The notes beneath the pieces are model-generated. The model saw only the letters and a list, made by a program, of their open reading frames with translations. It was not told the origin of the DNA and ran no database searches. From positions 1-20,949 of IMG/VR virus record IMGVR_UViG_3300008050_000407: 20,949 bases of DNA; one strand, given 5' to 3'. The stretch's first letter is position 1; each line of letters starts with the position of its first letter. Positions 1 to 8,391 of this stretch are shown piece after piece. A program made the translations under genes and the position numbers. The DNA comes from a virus.

Positions 1-269
1 CACCCAGACATTCCCTCGGCGTCTGGCAGGTGGTTATGCGGCGACCACTTCAACAGACCGTCGCTGTCAGTCATCACTGATGGACCTGTTCGGGTGGCGG
101 TGAAGAGACCAGCGAAAGTGGTGCGCGACCCATCTTCGACGTATCGTTCTTCAATAAAGTCAGCGATGGTATATGGTACAACTCCACCAACAGCGTAAGA
201 GTTGTAGGGTATCAGTATGTTGAATGGTTTTTTTGTAGAGAGCGATTTAAATCCGAAAGGCGTTTCCAT
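1..269 (-). CDS. Tail fibre / receptor-binding-like protein, N-terminal part (cut by window edge)
   Basis: The frame opens at an ATG at 267-269 and stays open for 89 codons to the left edge, so only the N-terminus is visible. It begins METPFGFKSL. The stretch FTATRTGPSVMTDSDGLLKW is typical of phage tail-tip or fibre-like proteins in which an 'F-x-R-x-T ... V-T-D-x-D-G-L-L-K' strand pair precedes a lectin-like or receptor-binding domain. The start ATG overlaps the stop of the preceding gene as TAATG, so the two are translationally coupled. Its place as last gene after the ejection proteins and small tail-tip proteins fits an adsorption role outside the cell. The family call is from memory of the motif, and the C-terminal domain that would settle it lies outside the window. 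Confidence 0.6.
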   Translation of the reverse strand, partial: METPFGFKSLSTKKPFNILIPYNSYAVGGVVPYTIADFIEERYVEDGSRTTFAGLFTATRTGPSVMTDSDGLLKWSPHNHLPDAEGMSG

Positions 270-568
270 TAGGCATGATCCACAAATACCGCAGCTTGGT
301 CTGAATTTGCACCACTTATTGACACGGGTTTGGCCCACACGCGATCTGCGCTGGCAAGATAGGTGAGGTCTGCGATAGCTTTTTGTAACTCCCCCGCGCC
401 ACGGGTATAGACAATGCCGTGGTCTTCTGTGGGCGTTGTCGTATCTGTCGTGAAGCGGATATACACCTGCCCTGAAAGAACCTCAAAGGTGATGCTTGTT
501 ACATTTGCGTTGGTTAGCTGCGTCCACGTATCCGCAGGGCAGGTTATGGTTTGTTGATCTTGCGCCAT
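269..568 (-). CDS. Small phage tail/head accessory protein (99 aa, beta-rich)
   Basis: This is a short acidic protein beginning MAQDQQTITCPADTWTQLTN. Its layout (ITCPADTWTQL, then VTSITFEVLSGQVYIRF, then a Gly-rich loop) resembles small all-beta phage virion proteins that often sit beside tail fibre genes. No catalytic motif, signal peptide or membrane segment is visible. The start ATG overlaps the upstream stop as TAATG at 566-570, and its own stop overlaps the ATG of the next gene at 267-271. It is therefore locked into a tail-tip operon between an Ig-like protein and a fibre-like protein. A structural role at the tail tip or fibre base is inferred from the neighbours, and the precise function is unknown. 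Confidence 0.7.
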   Translation of the reverse strand: MAQDQQTITCPADTWTQLTNANVTSITFEVLSGQVYIRFTTDTTTPTEDHGIVYTRGAGELQKAIADLTYLASADRVWAKPVSISGANSDQAAVFVDHA

Positions 569-900
569 TACAGTAAGTCCTCATATATGCGAATGGGGAT
601 AAACCCCCGGTTAGGAAAAGTTTCGATTGTGCTGTCAGAATAGGTGACTTCAAACTCCCCGCGAAAACCTCCTGCAGTGTCAGTATCCGCCGCCGCCCAA
701 GCGTAGCTTACAATGCCGTTGGCTGCATCGGTAAGGGTTGCCGCTTCATCCACCACGGTCTCCCCGTCATCATCCAGCATGTGAAAGCGCACCGTCGCGC
801 TGGTGAGGTTCTTCGCCGCGTCGTCAGCATCCTTACACGTTCCCGAAATCGCCGGGGCCGTGTCATTTCTCTTGATATTAAAAACGTCTGTGTTTGCCAT
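568..900 (-). CDS. Ig-like BppU N-terminal-domain-type tail protein (110 aa)
   Basis: This protein begins MANTDVFNIKRNDTAPAISG. The whole chain reads as one Ig-like beta sandwich: a D-x-A-P-x-I-x-G strand, an L-x-S-A-T-V-R-F-H-M strand, an Asp/Gly turn, NGIVSYAWAAADTDTAGGF, then a GEFEVTYSD strand and a PNRGFIPIRI end. This arrangement is characteristic of the BppU N-terminal family of phage baseplate and tail proteins, which attach receptor-binding modules to the tail. Here the domain stands alone. The SD-like AAAGG lies just upstream of the ATG, 11 bases after the stop of the 50-aa repeat gene. Its own stop overlaps the next ATG. The family assignment is by pattern recognition, and the tail-tip adaptor role is inferred. 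Confidence 0.7.
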   Translation of the reverse strand: MANTDVFNIKRNDTAPAISGTCKDADDAAKNLTSATVRFHMLDDDGETVVDEAATLTDAANGIVSYAWAAADTDTAGGFRGEFEVTYSDSTIETFPNRGFIPIRIYEDLL

Positions 901-911
901 GATGACTGCCT

Positions 912-1064
912 TTATACTGTAAGTACCACAGAATTTCCACTGTCGTCTAATGCGAAGAAGTTTCCCCCTACATCGACCAAAACTAAAGCGTTCTCCGCGT
1001 CGTCGGCCAGCGTGAAAGAGTTCTCCGCGTCATCGGCCAGCGTGAAAGAGTTTTCTCTACTCAA
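912..1064 (-). CDS. 50-aa tandem-repeat protein with TTG start
   Basis: A 50-codon frame starts at TTG (1062-1064), overlaps the TAG stop of the 850-aa ejection protein (1057-1059), and ends at TAA (912-914). A strong SD (AGAGGA) lies 7 bases before the TTG. The protein starts MSRENSFTLADDA, repeats ENSFTLADDA almost exactly, and continues with looser copies (ALVLVDVGGN, FFALDDSGN, SVVLTV). This suggests short beta hairpins of about ten residues each. The first two repeats are encoded by two 30-bp units that differ at one base. Without this gene, 901-1056 would be the longest gap in an otherwise gapless operon. The non-ATG start and small size leave some doubt. No known family is recognised. 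Confidence 0.6.
   Translation of the reverse strand: MSRENSFTLADDAENSFTLADDAENALVLVDVGGNFFALDDSGNSVVLTV
991..1050. repeat. 30-bp tandem repeat, two near-identical copies
   Basis: Positions 991-1020 and 1021-1050 are head-to-tail copies of a 30-bp unit beginning TTCTCCGCGT and ending GGCCAGCGTGAAAGAG. They differ only at 1002/1032 (G versus A). The next copy begins but decays after 1051, and 976-990 looks like an older degenerate copy. The unit is a multiple of three, so it adds ten residues (ENSFTLADDA on the minus strand) without changing the frame of the 50-aa gene. Confidence 0.9.
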
Positions 1065-3609
1065 AACCGCTTCCTCTTTTTATTGTCTCAGCGGGAGTAC
1101 CAACAATGGGCAAATCTACATACTCCTGCCCGGTTCTGTTTTTGAGATTGCGCTCCATTCGTTTCACGTAACCGGGGTTCACAAGCTCCTGCAGTTGATA
1201 CCACAAAAGGTAATCCGTCGCCATCTTTGTATAGAACAGGTTTGAGCCGGGGACATTACCTTTAAGAAGCTGCACTGCATTGCGCCCGAATTGCGAAGTA
1301 TCGCCTTGTATCAAAGCATCATGTGCTGTGTGCAAAATGGTTTCAATATCGGCAGGCACTGGCCCCGCTATGCTACCAAGAAGCCCCCCGCCATACTCAT
1401 TGTGTTTAGCCAGCAAGAAATCCCCGTAAAGCCCCGCCGCGCCGCCTTGCAAAAACGCTTTGATTGCAAACTCTTTTGTAGCCATGTCACGGGGTTCTCG
1501 CCCTTTTGCCATCTCTTTTAGTTGCACCACCGCAGCGCCTGCGACCAGTGAGCCGACTAGCAAATTGACCATTTGCATGTTGCTCCCGCCGCCGTATGTC
1601 GCGCGGCCCATGACTTTGGTTGTCGCAGTAAGTGGGAAACTTTTGAATTGCGTGAACATGCGGATTGCTTGCCCCGCAAAACTATCTGGCGTAAGTCCCG
1701 ATTTCATCATGGACTGCTCCCGCGCTCCCGGTGTTGGCGCTGCGAAATCGGCCTCACTGGAATACAAAAGGAAAAGGTTTTCTCTTGCGCGAGTTTTCAG
1801 TTCGCGTTGCTGAAACTTTGACATTCCGGTAAATGCGCTACCTGTAACCTCGTCAATATCTCCCGGCAGAATATAGGTGCGCCCATCGTCTGCTTCTTTT
1901 GCCGCTTGACGAATTACGCTCCATTGTTTCGCGTCGATCCCGTACAAATCCAGAAGTCGCTTGTGCGCACCAGACAAGCCATCAAAAGGCTTGGCCGCGT
2001 TCATCGCCAGATCACGCGAAAGGATCATTGTTGCGCCAGCCTTAACGCTGTCTGTCCACGGACCAAGCAGGTTCCACTTAAAGAACGTGTTCATCATCCC
2101 TGCAGTTTCGCCGTGCATGTAATCGTCAGAACTGAACCGGGAAAGCATTGATCCCATTTTCATCTCAAGACCAGCGCCAAGCAACTCAGACACAATCACC
2201 CGATCTTCGCTGCCTAGCCGTTGCAGCGGTGAAAGGAAAGCATCGCCCCACGCTTCAAAGAAATTCTTGCCATGATATATGCGATTGTTCGCATTGAACA
2301 CCACATCAGTCAGCGCGGATACGAAAGAGCCGCCAAGTGCAGCCATTGTTTTCAACGCGCGCAGCCATTCGCCTACTTGCGCTATTGTTTCATGTGAACC
2401 GAAATTAACAGCGCCCGTGACCACATCCATATCATTATGCAGGCGGTTGCGCCGTGTTTCCAGCACCCTGACCGCTTCGGGATTTTCATCACGGTACTTT
2501 CGCCCTATTGCGTCAATCATACCATCCAGAAAATTTTCAGGGTTTGTGGTCATACGCTCCATGATCGCAATATTTTTGGTTGTCATTGCTAGGTCTTGAA
2601 TAAGGTTCTGGCGAAAATCCCCTGCGCCGAACTCACGGTTATACTCAAGCCAACCTTTCGCGGTCTTAAAATGCAGTAAACGACTGTGGCTTAGAGACCG
2701 GGCGAGATTGTTTTTCCCTTTGAACCCTTCTGCAAGAGGATCAGGGTCTTTGCCGAACTCTTTGCGCACGCCCGTGTATTGCGCGTTGTAGACGCTTTGA
2801 AGGAAATCCTCTCGCCGTGCTTCGGGGATTTTCATCTTATCCCAATCTAGTTCCCGCTGCGCAACGGCTTTCCAAGCGTCAAAACCTTTTCGCTGGATTT
2901 TTAACTGGCTGTGCATCTGGTGACCCATGAAGCCTGACAGTTTTGGTACATCAGCCCCGGCGCGATTAAGGCGCAGCCGCAATGCCTCTTGTGTATCCAC
3001 TAGCGCCCGTGCGATTTTCATCGCGTCTTGATACCCGCGCGAACCCATTGCGCCTACACGCGGAGCCTCCCCTACTGCGTCTTTCGTGTTGAGGTGTTTA
3101 ACCGCTACGGCAATTTGATGCTCCATTTCACTGCCACGCTTCATTCCACTACGGAATGTCTCCATGACGTCTTCTTTTCTTAGCCGAGCAGATAGCGCGC
3201 CGAAGTATTCATTTTTAAGCGCTTGAGATATACCATCAACAGAACGCTGCGCCCCGGTAAAAGGTGTGTTCATTCCGACCAGAACAGCTTTGACAGAGTG
3301 ATAGAGGCTGTTTTTCTTTTTACCAAAAGCCGCGTAAGACGCGTCAATCTGGCGAAACACTTCTTGCTCTGTGAGTTTGTTTTTGTACGCATTACGCTTA
3401 CGGATCATCGCACTGCGCTCTGCCGATCTGATTAAATCGTTGCTGGCGTGAGAGACCGCAGATTGCACATCTTCGCTGCTGGCACGCGCAAGCTCAATTG
3501 CATCTGAAATACCCTGCATTTCATCTTGAAATTCTTCAATCGAAATAGTGTCGCCCAGCGCTTTGCTGATCGACTGTTCGCAAGCTGTCATGTACGCGCT
3601 TTTACTCAT
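1057..3609 (-). CDS. Large internal virion (ejection) protein, gp16-like C-terminal half
   Basis: This 850-aa protein is long and mostly helical, Ala/Arg/Lys-rich in its N-terminal 350 residues. Hydrophobic patches occur near residues 415-435 (ALKTMAALGGSFVSALTDVV), 678-695 (NLLVGSLVAGAAVVQL) and 718-748 (FLQGGAAGLYGDFLL and the following GGGLLGSIAGP). The motif TQFKSFPLTATTKVMGR followed by these Gly-rich hydrophobic stretches resembles the region called LPD38 in large polyvalent and ejection proteins of BPP-1-type podoviruses. In T7-like virions such proteins sit in the capsid core and form a channel across the host envelope during DNA ejection. The start ATG overlaps the upstream gene's stop as ATGA (3606-3609). 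Together with that 577-aa protein it occupies the place of the single, longer T7 gp16. No catalytic residues are recognised. Confidence 0.7.
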   Translation of the reverse strand: MSKSAYMTACEQSISKALGDTISIEEFQDEMQGISDAIELARASSEDVQSAVSHASNDLIRSAERSAMIRKRNAYKNKLTEQEVFRQIDASYAAFGKKKNSLYHSVKAVLVGMNTPFTGAQRSVDGISQALKNEYFGALSARLRKEDVMETFRSGMKRGSEMEHQIAVAVKHLNTKDAVGEAPRVGAMGSRGYQDAMKIARALVDTQEALRLRLNRAGADVPKLSGFMGHQMHSQLKIQRKGFDAWKAVAQRELDWDKMKIPEARREDFLQSVYNAQYTGVRKEFGKDPDPLAEGFKGKNNLARSLSHSRLLHFKTAKGWLEYNREFGAGDFRQNLIQDLAMTTKNIAIMERMTTNPENFLDGMIDAIGRKYRDENPEAVRVLETRRNRLHNDMDVVTGAVNFGSHETIAQVGEWLRALKTMAALGGSFVSALTDVVFNANNRIYHGKNFFEAWGDAFLSPLQRLGSEDRVIVSELLGAGLEMKMGSMLSRFSSDDYMHGETAGMMNTFFKWNLLGPWTDSVKAGATMILSRDLAMNAAKPFDGLSGAHKRLLDLYGIDAKQWSVIRQAAKEADDGRTYILPGDIDEVTGSAFTGMSKFQQRELKTRARENLFLLYSSEADFAAPTPGAREQSMMKSGLTPDSFAGQAIRMFTQFKSFPLTATTKVMGRATYGGGSNMQMVNLLVGSLVAGAAVVQLKEMAKGREPRDMATKEFAIKAFLQGGAAGLYGDFLLAKHNEYGGGLLGSIAGPVPADIETILHTAHDALIQGDTSQFGRNAVQLLKGNVPGSNLFYTKMATDYLLWYQLQELVNPGYVKRMERNLKNRTGQEYVDLPIVGTPAETIKRGSGFE

Positions 3610-5339
3610 GTGTTTCTCACCATACAGGTCATTGCCTCTTTAATACCTGCAAGTCGCGCGTTTGTCTCTGTTTCAATCTGCGCGATTTCTGTCACCTCTT
3701 CATCTCCCAGCATCTCGCGGAAATTCTCAATCTCTTCCGCAGCGTCTTTGACCTCTTGATCTGTGGCGTGTTTTACATCAATTGCTGTGGAAACTGCAGG
3801 CTCTTTCCCTGTTGAAAAATCCGTAGCCACTTTTTCATACGCAGCCGCTCCACGGGTGAACGGCTTCACTACGCTCGCAAGGTCTTGTTCAGGCGCAAGG
3901 GCGATCTGTTGCGTATCCGGTCCTTTTGGTACGCGAACATTAGCGCCTTTTGCGCGGAGCATTGCTTTGGCGTCTTTGTCAGTGTTGCCCACAATCCCGA
4001 AAAGGTCGCGCTCCCCTGCACGATTGATTAGTACAGGTTCAGCGGCTTTCGGAAGTAACCCGTCTTTCCGTGCAGTCGAAATGAATTTGTTCGCTGCGGC
4101 TTTGTTTGGAAAAGTCAGGGGTGATCCACCCGCGTCCAGTACGAAATCTGCGTCCACATCGCGCCGGATTGTGTACAGGCCGGGGGTGTTAGTACGTTGT
4201 GCCGTACCTCCTACGCTCGCTGCAGCCGCCATAGCGGACGCTGGAGTGTCAAACGTCCTCGGGTTGCCCTTCCCATCTACAATCAGCACTGTGGGCCTTG
4301 GGCGGTCTCTCACAGGGCCTATGGGCTGCAGATCGCGCGTGTACTCAGGCTGAAATTCAATCCCCCGCACAGATACAAGCGAAGTGGTGCCTCGCATATC
4401 GCGGCCAAACGCGGCGAAACTTACCGCTTCATCATTGACGAATTGCCGCAAAGCGACATTAGCCAAATCCTGCTCTCTGCTTGTGGGGAGGTTTGTACCT
4501 TCATTTAAACGAACTCGCACATCCCCTGCAGCACCCTCTGATCCTCGCAAACGTGGCGCAAGAACTGCGCCCAACGTACCGCCTAACAGTGTTCCTAGGG
4601 CGATATTCAGCAGCGCTTCATTTGCTGTGTAATCTAGTTGTTGACGTTTAGATAAGGCGTAGTACGCAGGTTCAGTCAGAACCGACCCGACAAACGCTTC
4701 TGACGCAGCGACACCAAATCGAGCGGGAAGGGTGCCGCCTGTCCACGGGATGATAAGAGTGGACACCAGCCCGATTGTAAGCTCTACCGGATCAGTCGCC
4801 ACATCCAGCAGCGCCACTCCGAATTTCGCCGCGCCTGCAGCGAACCCGCCTTGGCCCCGAGACAAAATACTTTGCCGGATCGCCTCTTTCTTTTTTCCGG
4901 TGTATTTCAGCGCCGCCTCGGTAGGCGTCATGGGGCGGTCTACTTCCAGCAAATCTCCATAGAGATGCTTGAGTTCATCCACACCAAGAAGACGCCCCTC
5001 TTCAATGGCAAGTTCGCGTATCTCTGCACTGGTGTTTTCTCTCGCTGCGGCAAGCGCTTCTCGCTCTGTGTTAAGCTGATTAAAATCTTCCGCAGTGCGT
5101 GCCTCCATGAACCGTTTACCCCAGTCTATTTCTTCGGGGGTTGCCTGCATCCGCGTCTTGTCTTCTGGAGTGTACGGAACATCTTGCATTATAAGATGCT
5201 CGTTCCTTATGAGATCAGTCATTTGGGGTGTTTCCCAAATCTGTTGAAGCTCTGAGCCAAGGCTCACTTGCATCTCATAAGGAAGGGACGCCTCAAGTAG
5301 AGGGTTACGCCGGATATTAAAGTTGAAAATATCACTCAT
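3606..5339 (-). CDS. Internal virion (ejection) protein with hydrophobic segments
   Basis: This 577-aa protein begins MSDIFNFNIRRNPLLEASLP. Residues 1-160 are helical and charged. Residues 163-200 (GQGGFAAGAAKFG through STLIIPWTGG) and 241-264 (EALLNIALGTLLGGTLGAVL) are Gly/Ala-rich and hydrophobic enough to insert in membranes. The C-terminus is an acidic helix (residues about 530-577) like the tails of large polyvalent phage proteins. The position between a gp15-like and a gp16-like gene marks it as an ejection protein that leaves the capsid with the DNA. The start overlaps the upstream stop by 8 bases, and the stop overlaps the next ATG. No lysozyme-like or lytic transglycosylase motif is visible, unlike the N-terminus of T7 gp16. 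No named family is recognised with certainty. Confidence 0.65.
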   Translation of the reverse strand: MSDIFNFNIRRNPLLEASLPYEMQVSLGSELQQIWETPQMTDLIRNEHLIMQDVPYTPEDKTRMQATPEEIDWGKRFMEARTAEDFNQLNTEREALAAARENTSAEIRELAIEEGRLLGVDELKHLYGDLLEVDRPMTPTEAALKYTGKKKEAIRQSILSRGQGGFAAGAAKFGVALLDVATDPVELTIGLVSTLIIPWTGGTLPARFGVAASEAFVGSVLTEPAYYALSKRQQLDYTANEALLNIALGTLLGGTLGAVLAPRLRGSEGAAGDVRVRLNEGTNLPTSREQDLANVALRQFVNDEAVSFAAFGRDMRGTTSLVSVRGIEFQPEYTRDLQPIGPVRDRPRPTVLIVDGKGNPRTFDTPASAMAAAASVGGTAQRTNTPGLYTIRRDVDADFVLDAGGSPLTFPNKAAANKFISTARKDGLLPKAAEPVLINRAGERDLFGIVGNTDKDAKAMLRAKGANVRVPKGPDTQQIALAPEQDLASVVKPFTRGAAAYEKVATDFSTGKEPAVSTAIDVKHATDQEVKDAAEEIENFREMLGDEEVTEIAQIETETNARLAGIKEAMTCMVRNT

Positions 5340-7383
5340 TAGAGAACAACTGTTGCGATAAGGATTTTGTTGGAGTACGAACTAGCGCCGGGGGTAGTTT
5401 TTCCTCTGGAGCAATAGGCATATGTGGGTACAAGGCTTTCAAATCCGTAAAGGAAAACTCTACCCCTAAAGGAACGGATACCCCATGCAGATTGGCCGAT
5501 AGCTCCACGCCATCTCCCGTATCGTTCAAAATGAAACGCCCCTGCGAGTGCAGAATTATCGCCATCACTTCGTCATCTACATCTTGGTTCATAAAACTAC
5601 TAACTGCGTTGCGTGTTTCCTCTGAGATGAACGGCACAAGCGCGTCACTGGCATCCGCGATCAATCTGTTTGTTTTCGACGCGACCACTGCTGTATCTGT
5701 TCCGGCAGGAACAATTAACGCCGCGTGATCTGACACAACAATCGGCTCTGCAAACATTCGGCCAAGGAACGCTTCAACCGTCATATCTCCGTTTTCTACT
5801 TTGTGCGTCATGTACGTGGCGAAGGCGGTGTCTTGCAGGGAGCGTATAAACCGTCCTGCATCTGGTCCGCGTCCGGCCATGAAGGCTTCTGCGTACTCTT
5901 CTGTTCCGTTAAATATCTCGGTTCTCAAGTCGGTTGATTCGGATTTTGACCCCATCGCTGCATTGTAGCTGTCTGCCACTGTTTGCCGATCTGCGTTTTT
6001 CGCACGCGCGATCATGTCCACAACAAGGTTATCTTCACTGCGCCAGATTTGAGCAGCAACAAAAGGACTTAGGTCGGCGCTCAAAAGTTCCTGCATTACC
6101 CGTTTTTTCTCTGCGCCCCAGCTTTCCACAAAAGCAGAAGCCTCAAGTCCTGTCAGTCCGTTCTCTTTAGTGTTGAAGTCTTCCACAATAGCTTCCGCTC
6201 TCCCATTCGGAAGGAGAGGCCGTGGCGCATCTTCTGCAATTCCAAGCTCAGTATATTTCAAATCCATACCCGCAGAGTATGCTTCAAGCGCCGCTTGTTT
6301 CGCCGCTGGATCAACAATCTTGTCCATGTCCGCAAGCATATCGGCCATCCGTGGATCAAGCGCGTGGACATATCCAGCCGCGTCTTTATCCAACGCTTCC
6401 ATGTGCGTGGTAAGCGCAGCCTGATACATGCCTACGCGCTTAAACTCTTCTGCAGTATTCGCTTCGGCGGTTATACCTTCCAGATATGTTTTACTTTCAG
6501 AAATGGGCTGACTGCGAATATCGAAAGTCGCTTCGGCAAAAGGTATCGTTTCCTCTAGCTGTTTTGTGTACTCGCTCTGCGTGGCTTCATCCATGTAGCT
6601 TTCCGCGATGAAATCTTCCACAACAGAAGTATCAGCTTCGCCCGTATGGGCGGCAACCGCCAGTGCGTCTGAGAGCATCTTTTTAGTGGCTTGTTCATCC
6701 TCGACCGCGAAACGATTTTCAGCGGATTTCATACTCTTGCGGAACTTAATCTCTTCTGCGGGAGACATAATACCTTTAAACGTATCTGCATCTTCGACTA
6801 ACCCTTTCAGACTTTCATGCGCAAACCTGTCGCCCTCCAACATAACAGTGCTGGACCAAATACCGAAAAGGCGCTTGCGTTCCCCTTCGGGGAGGCCATC
6901 TGAGAGCCTTTGATAGTTCTCGAATGTGGGGTCTTCCAACATGGCGTGGCCACGGTTTTCCGCGATCTTCGCCTGCGCTGCTGCACGTGCTGCTGCACGC
7001 GCTGCTGCCTCGCGCTCTAACGCCTTTGCCTCAAGCTGTATCCGATACTTGGCAAAGTTGTGGTTCATGTTGTCCACTTGCCGAAGAGGGACTGTTTGCA
7101 TTGTTCGCTCGACATAGGCGTCATACTCTTTGAGAGTTGCGCCCGTGAACCCGTTTCCCGCAGTTTTGCTGCCCTCTTTGAAGCTCCGCGCAATATCAAC
7201 CTGCGCCTGTGTCCAGATCAGTTCCGCTTCTTCGCTGGCCTTCTCTTCGTAATATGCCGAGAACTTATCCGCCACACCCTGCATCGCAGCGCCTGCAGCT
7301 TTCAGATCACGCGCAGGCGCGAGAGAAACCTGACCTGCAGGCCGCACAGTCGGCGCGATTTTCGGTGTGATAATCTCAACCAT
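5332..7383 (-). CDS. Internal virion protein, T7 gp15-like
   Basis: This 683-aa protein is close in length to T7 gp15 (747 aa) and sits in the same place, after a gp14-like gene and before the gp16-like genes. It starts MVEIITPKIAPTVRPAGQVS, followed by a long predominantly helical, acidic chain. An Ala/Arg-rich heptad-like run (EREAAARAAARAAAQAK, about residues 121-137) suggests a coiled coil, and the C-terminus is looser. No membrane segment or catalytic motif is seen. In related phages this protein forms part of the inner core and the periplasmic tunnel used for genome ejection. The start codon lies one base after the stop of the preceding gene. The call rests mainly on gene order, size and composition, since these proteins diverge quickly in sequence. 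Confidence 0.65.
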   Translation of the reverse strand: MVEIITPKIAPTVRPAGQVSLAPARDLKAAGAAMQGVADKFSAYYEEKASEEAELIWTQAQVDIARSFKEGSKTAGNGFTGATLKEYDAYVERTMQTVPLRQVDNMNHNFAKYRIQLEAKALEREAAARAAARAAAQAKIAENRGHAMLEDPTFENYQRLSDGLPEGERKRLFGIWSSTVMLEGDRFAHESLKGLVEDADTFKGIMSPAEEIKFRKSMKSAENRFAVEDEQATKKMLSDALAVAAHTGEADTSVVEDFIAESYMDEATQSEYTKQLEETIPFAEATFDIRSQPISESKTYLEGITAEANTAEEFKRVGMYQAALTTHMEALDKDAAGYVHALDPRMADMLADMDKIVDPAAKQAALEAYSAGMDLKYTELGIAEDAPRPLLPNGRAEAIVEDFNTKENGLTGLEASAFVESWGAEKKRVMQELLSADLSPFVAAQIWRSEDNLVVDMIARAKNADRQTVADSYNAAMGSKSESTDLRTEIFNGTEEYAEAFMAGRGPDAGRFIRSLQDTAFATYMTHKVENGDMTVEAFLGRMFAEPIVVSDHAALIVPAGTDTAVVASKTNRLIADASDALVPFISEETRNAVSSFMNQDVDDEVMAIILHSQGRFILNDTGDGVELSANLHGVSVPLGVEFSFTDLKALYPHMPIAPEEKLPPALVRTPTKSLSQQLFSNE

Positions 7384-7384
7384 A

Positions 7385-7969
7385 TTACCTGCCGCCCCCG
7401 TACACTCTGTTTCCTACGGTCGCGTAACTTCTGCTACTCGCCCCGCCGCCGGGGGCAAGATTAAGTGGATCAAAATTGGTGAAGCCCTTTACCGCCGCAG
7501 TGAAAATCTTCAAAGGACTTGCCTCGCGCTTTGCTTGCGCTGCGCGGAAGTCCGCGGCTTTCCCCGCTTGCTCGCCACGGTACTCCAACATAAGCGCGTC
7601 GAGTTCCAGCGCCGCGGCGTTCTGGCTCTCCAAACCAAGAGCCGTGCCGCTGTACGCCCCGCCTTCAATCTGCGCGGCCCGGTCTCTCGCCATACGCTGA
7701 CGGTTCGCCTTGCGTTTTTGTTGCGCCTCTTGGTGGCCTGCTACACGCGCCTCCGTCGCCTCGCGCTTATGTTCTGCCGACTGCTCGTTAGCTGCCTGCA
7801 CTTCGGATATGGCCCCGAACACCTGCAGGACCGGGCCGAGAACACTTGCAACGCCTCCCATGCCCCCGGCAGCGCCGCCGCTCATTCCCAGCATGGCAAG
7901 AGTTGCAGGATCGCACACAACCCCTTTCATGGGGTCGAGGAATGTTAAACCTGTGAATTGTCCTCTCAT
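7385..7969 (-). CDS. Internal virion protein, T7 gp14-like
   Basis: This 194-aa protein matches T7 gp14 (196 aa) in size and position. A Gly/Ala-rich hydrophobic segment (about residues 26-57, GMSGGAAGGMGGVASVLGP and on) could insert in a membrane. A long Gln/Ala/Arg/Lys-rich helix follows (about 58-110, with EHKREATEARVAGHQEAQQK), then a Gly-rich C-terminus ending YGGGR. Proteins of this family form an outer-membrane channel component during DNA ejection. The ATG overlaps the stop of the gp13-like gene as ATGA (7966-7969). An internal Met at residue 14 is an alternative start, but the first Met is preferred because of the stop-start overlap. Confidence 0.75.
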   Translation of the reverse strand: MRGQFTGLTFLDPMKGVVCDPATLAMLGMSGGAAGGMGGVASVLGPVLQVFGAISEVQAANEQSAEHKREATEARVAGHQEAQQKRKANRQRMARDRAAQIEGGAYSGTALGLESQNAAALELDALMLEYRGEQAGKAADFRAAQAKREASPLKIFTAAVKGFTNFDPLNLAPGGGASSRSYATVGNRVYGGGR

Positions 7970-8391
7970 GTGAACCTCACATAAATTGAATAGTTGTGGC
8001 CGTCTGGGCCGTATCGCCGTGCTATGGGGGTTTCCAGAACGAAACCTAAGAGCCGCGCCCAGCGGTGGCCAGCATCAAACTCTTCTCGAACCGCAAGCTC
8101 TATGCGCGAGAAAGATGACTTTTTTATATTGGCCTGAATTTCTTTTGTGATCGCTCTCGCATGGCGTTTCCATTTACGCGAGAGCCACGCCCATGCAACG
8201 CCAGTGCCTTCCCATTTTTCGGAAATACCTGCAATGCCAAGAATTGTTCCGTCATCGGCAATTGCAGTTCTTGCATCACCGCTGGTTTCTACATTTTTCG
8301 CAATCTCTTCGGTAATTTGCGCCTCTGCATGGACACCTAGAAGGTCTTTCAAAAGTAGAGCATGTTCAGATTTCATAGGTACAAACTCCAT
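7966..8391 (-). CDS. gp13-like internal virion protein with GNAT-type fold
   Basis: The preferred start is the ATG at 8389-8391 (MEFVPMKSEH), which overlaps the nozzle gene stop as ATGA and has a good SD (AGGAGCGGTG). This gives 141 aa; an upstream in-frame Met at 8469 would add 26 residues inside the nozzle gene. The chain reads as a small acetyltransferase-like fold: a strand ending in DGTILGIAGIS, a central VAWAWLSRKWKRHARAI helix region, and ARLLGFVLETPIARRYGPDG with the GNAT-like 'A-x-x-x-G-F' step. This matches the T7 gp13 family (DUF2833-type). The classical acetyl-CoA loop Q/RxxGxG/A is not clear, so catalysis is doubtful and a structural or assembly role is likely. It opens the ejection-protein block. 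Confidence 0.75.
   Translation of the reverse strand: MEFVPMKSEHALLLKDLLGVHAEAQITEEIAKNVETSGDARTAIADDGTILGIAGISEKWEGTGVAWAWLSRKWKRHARAITKEIQANIKKSSFSRIELAVREEFDAGHRWARLLGFVLETPIARRYGPDGHNYSIYVRFT

Noticed and set aside
1-269. Diversity-generating retroelement variable region, expected in some BPP-1-like phages at the tail-tip gene
   Set aside because: Only the N-terminus of the fibre-like gene is in the window. No template repeat or reverse transcriptase is visible, so there is nothing to support it.
6963-7019. GCTGCACGTGCTGCTGCACG-type repeats as a possible CRISPR or VNTR
   Set aside because: They encode an Ala/Arg heptad run of a coiled coil; units are imperfect and no spacers are present.
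7060-7948. Long plus-strand frames opposite the gp14- and gp15-like genes
   Set aside because: They lie entirely antisense to coupled late genes, and their composition is that of reverse-strand noise from GC-rich codons.
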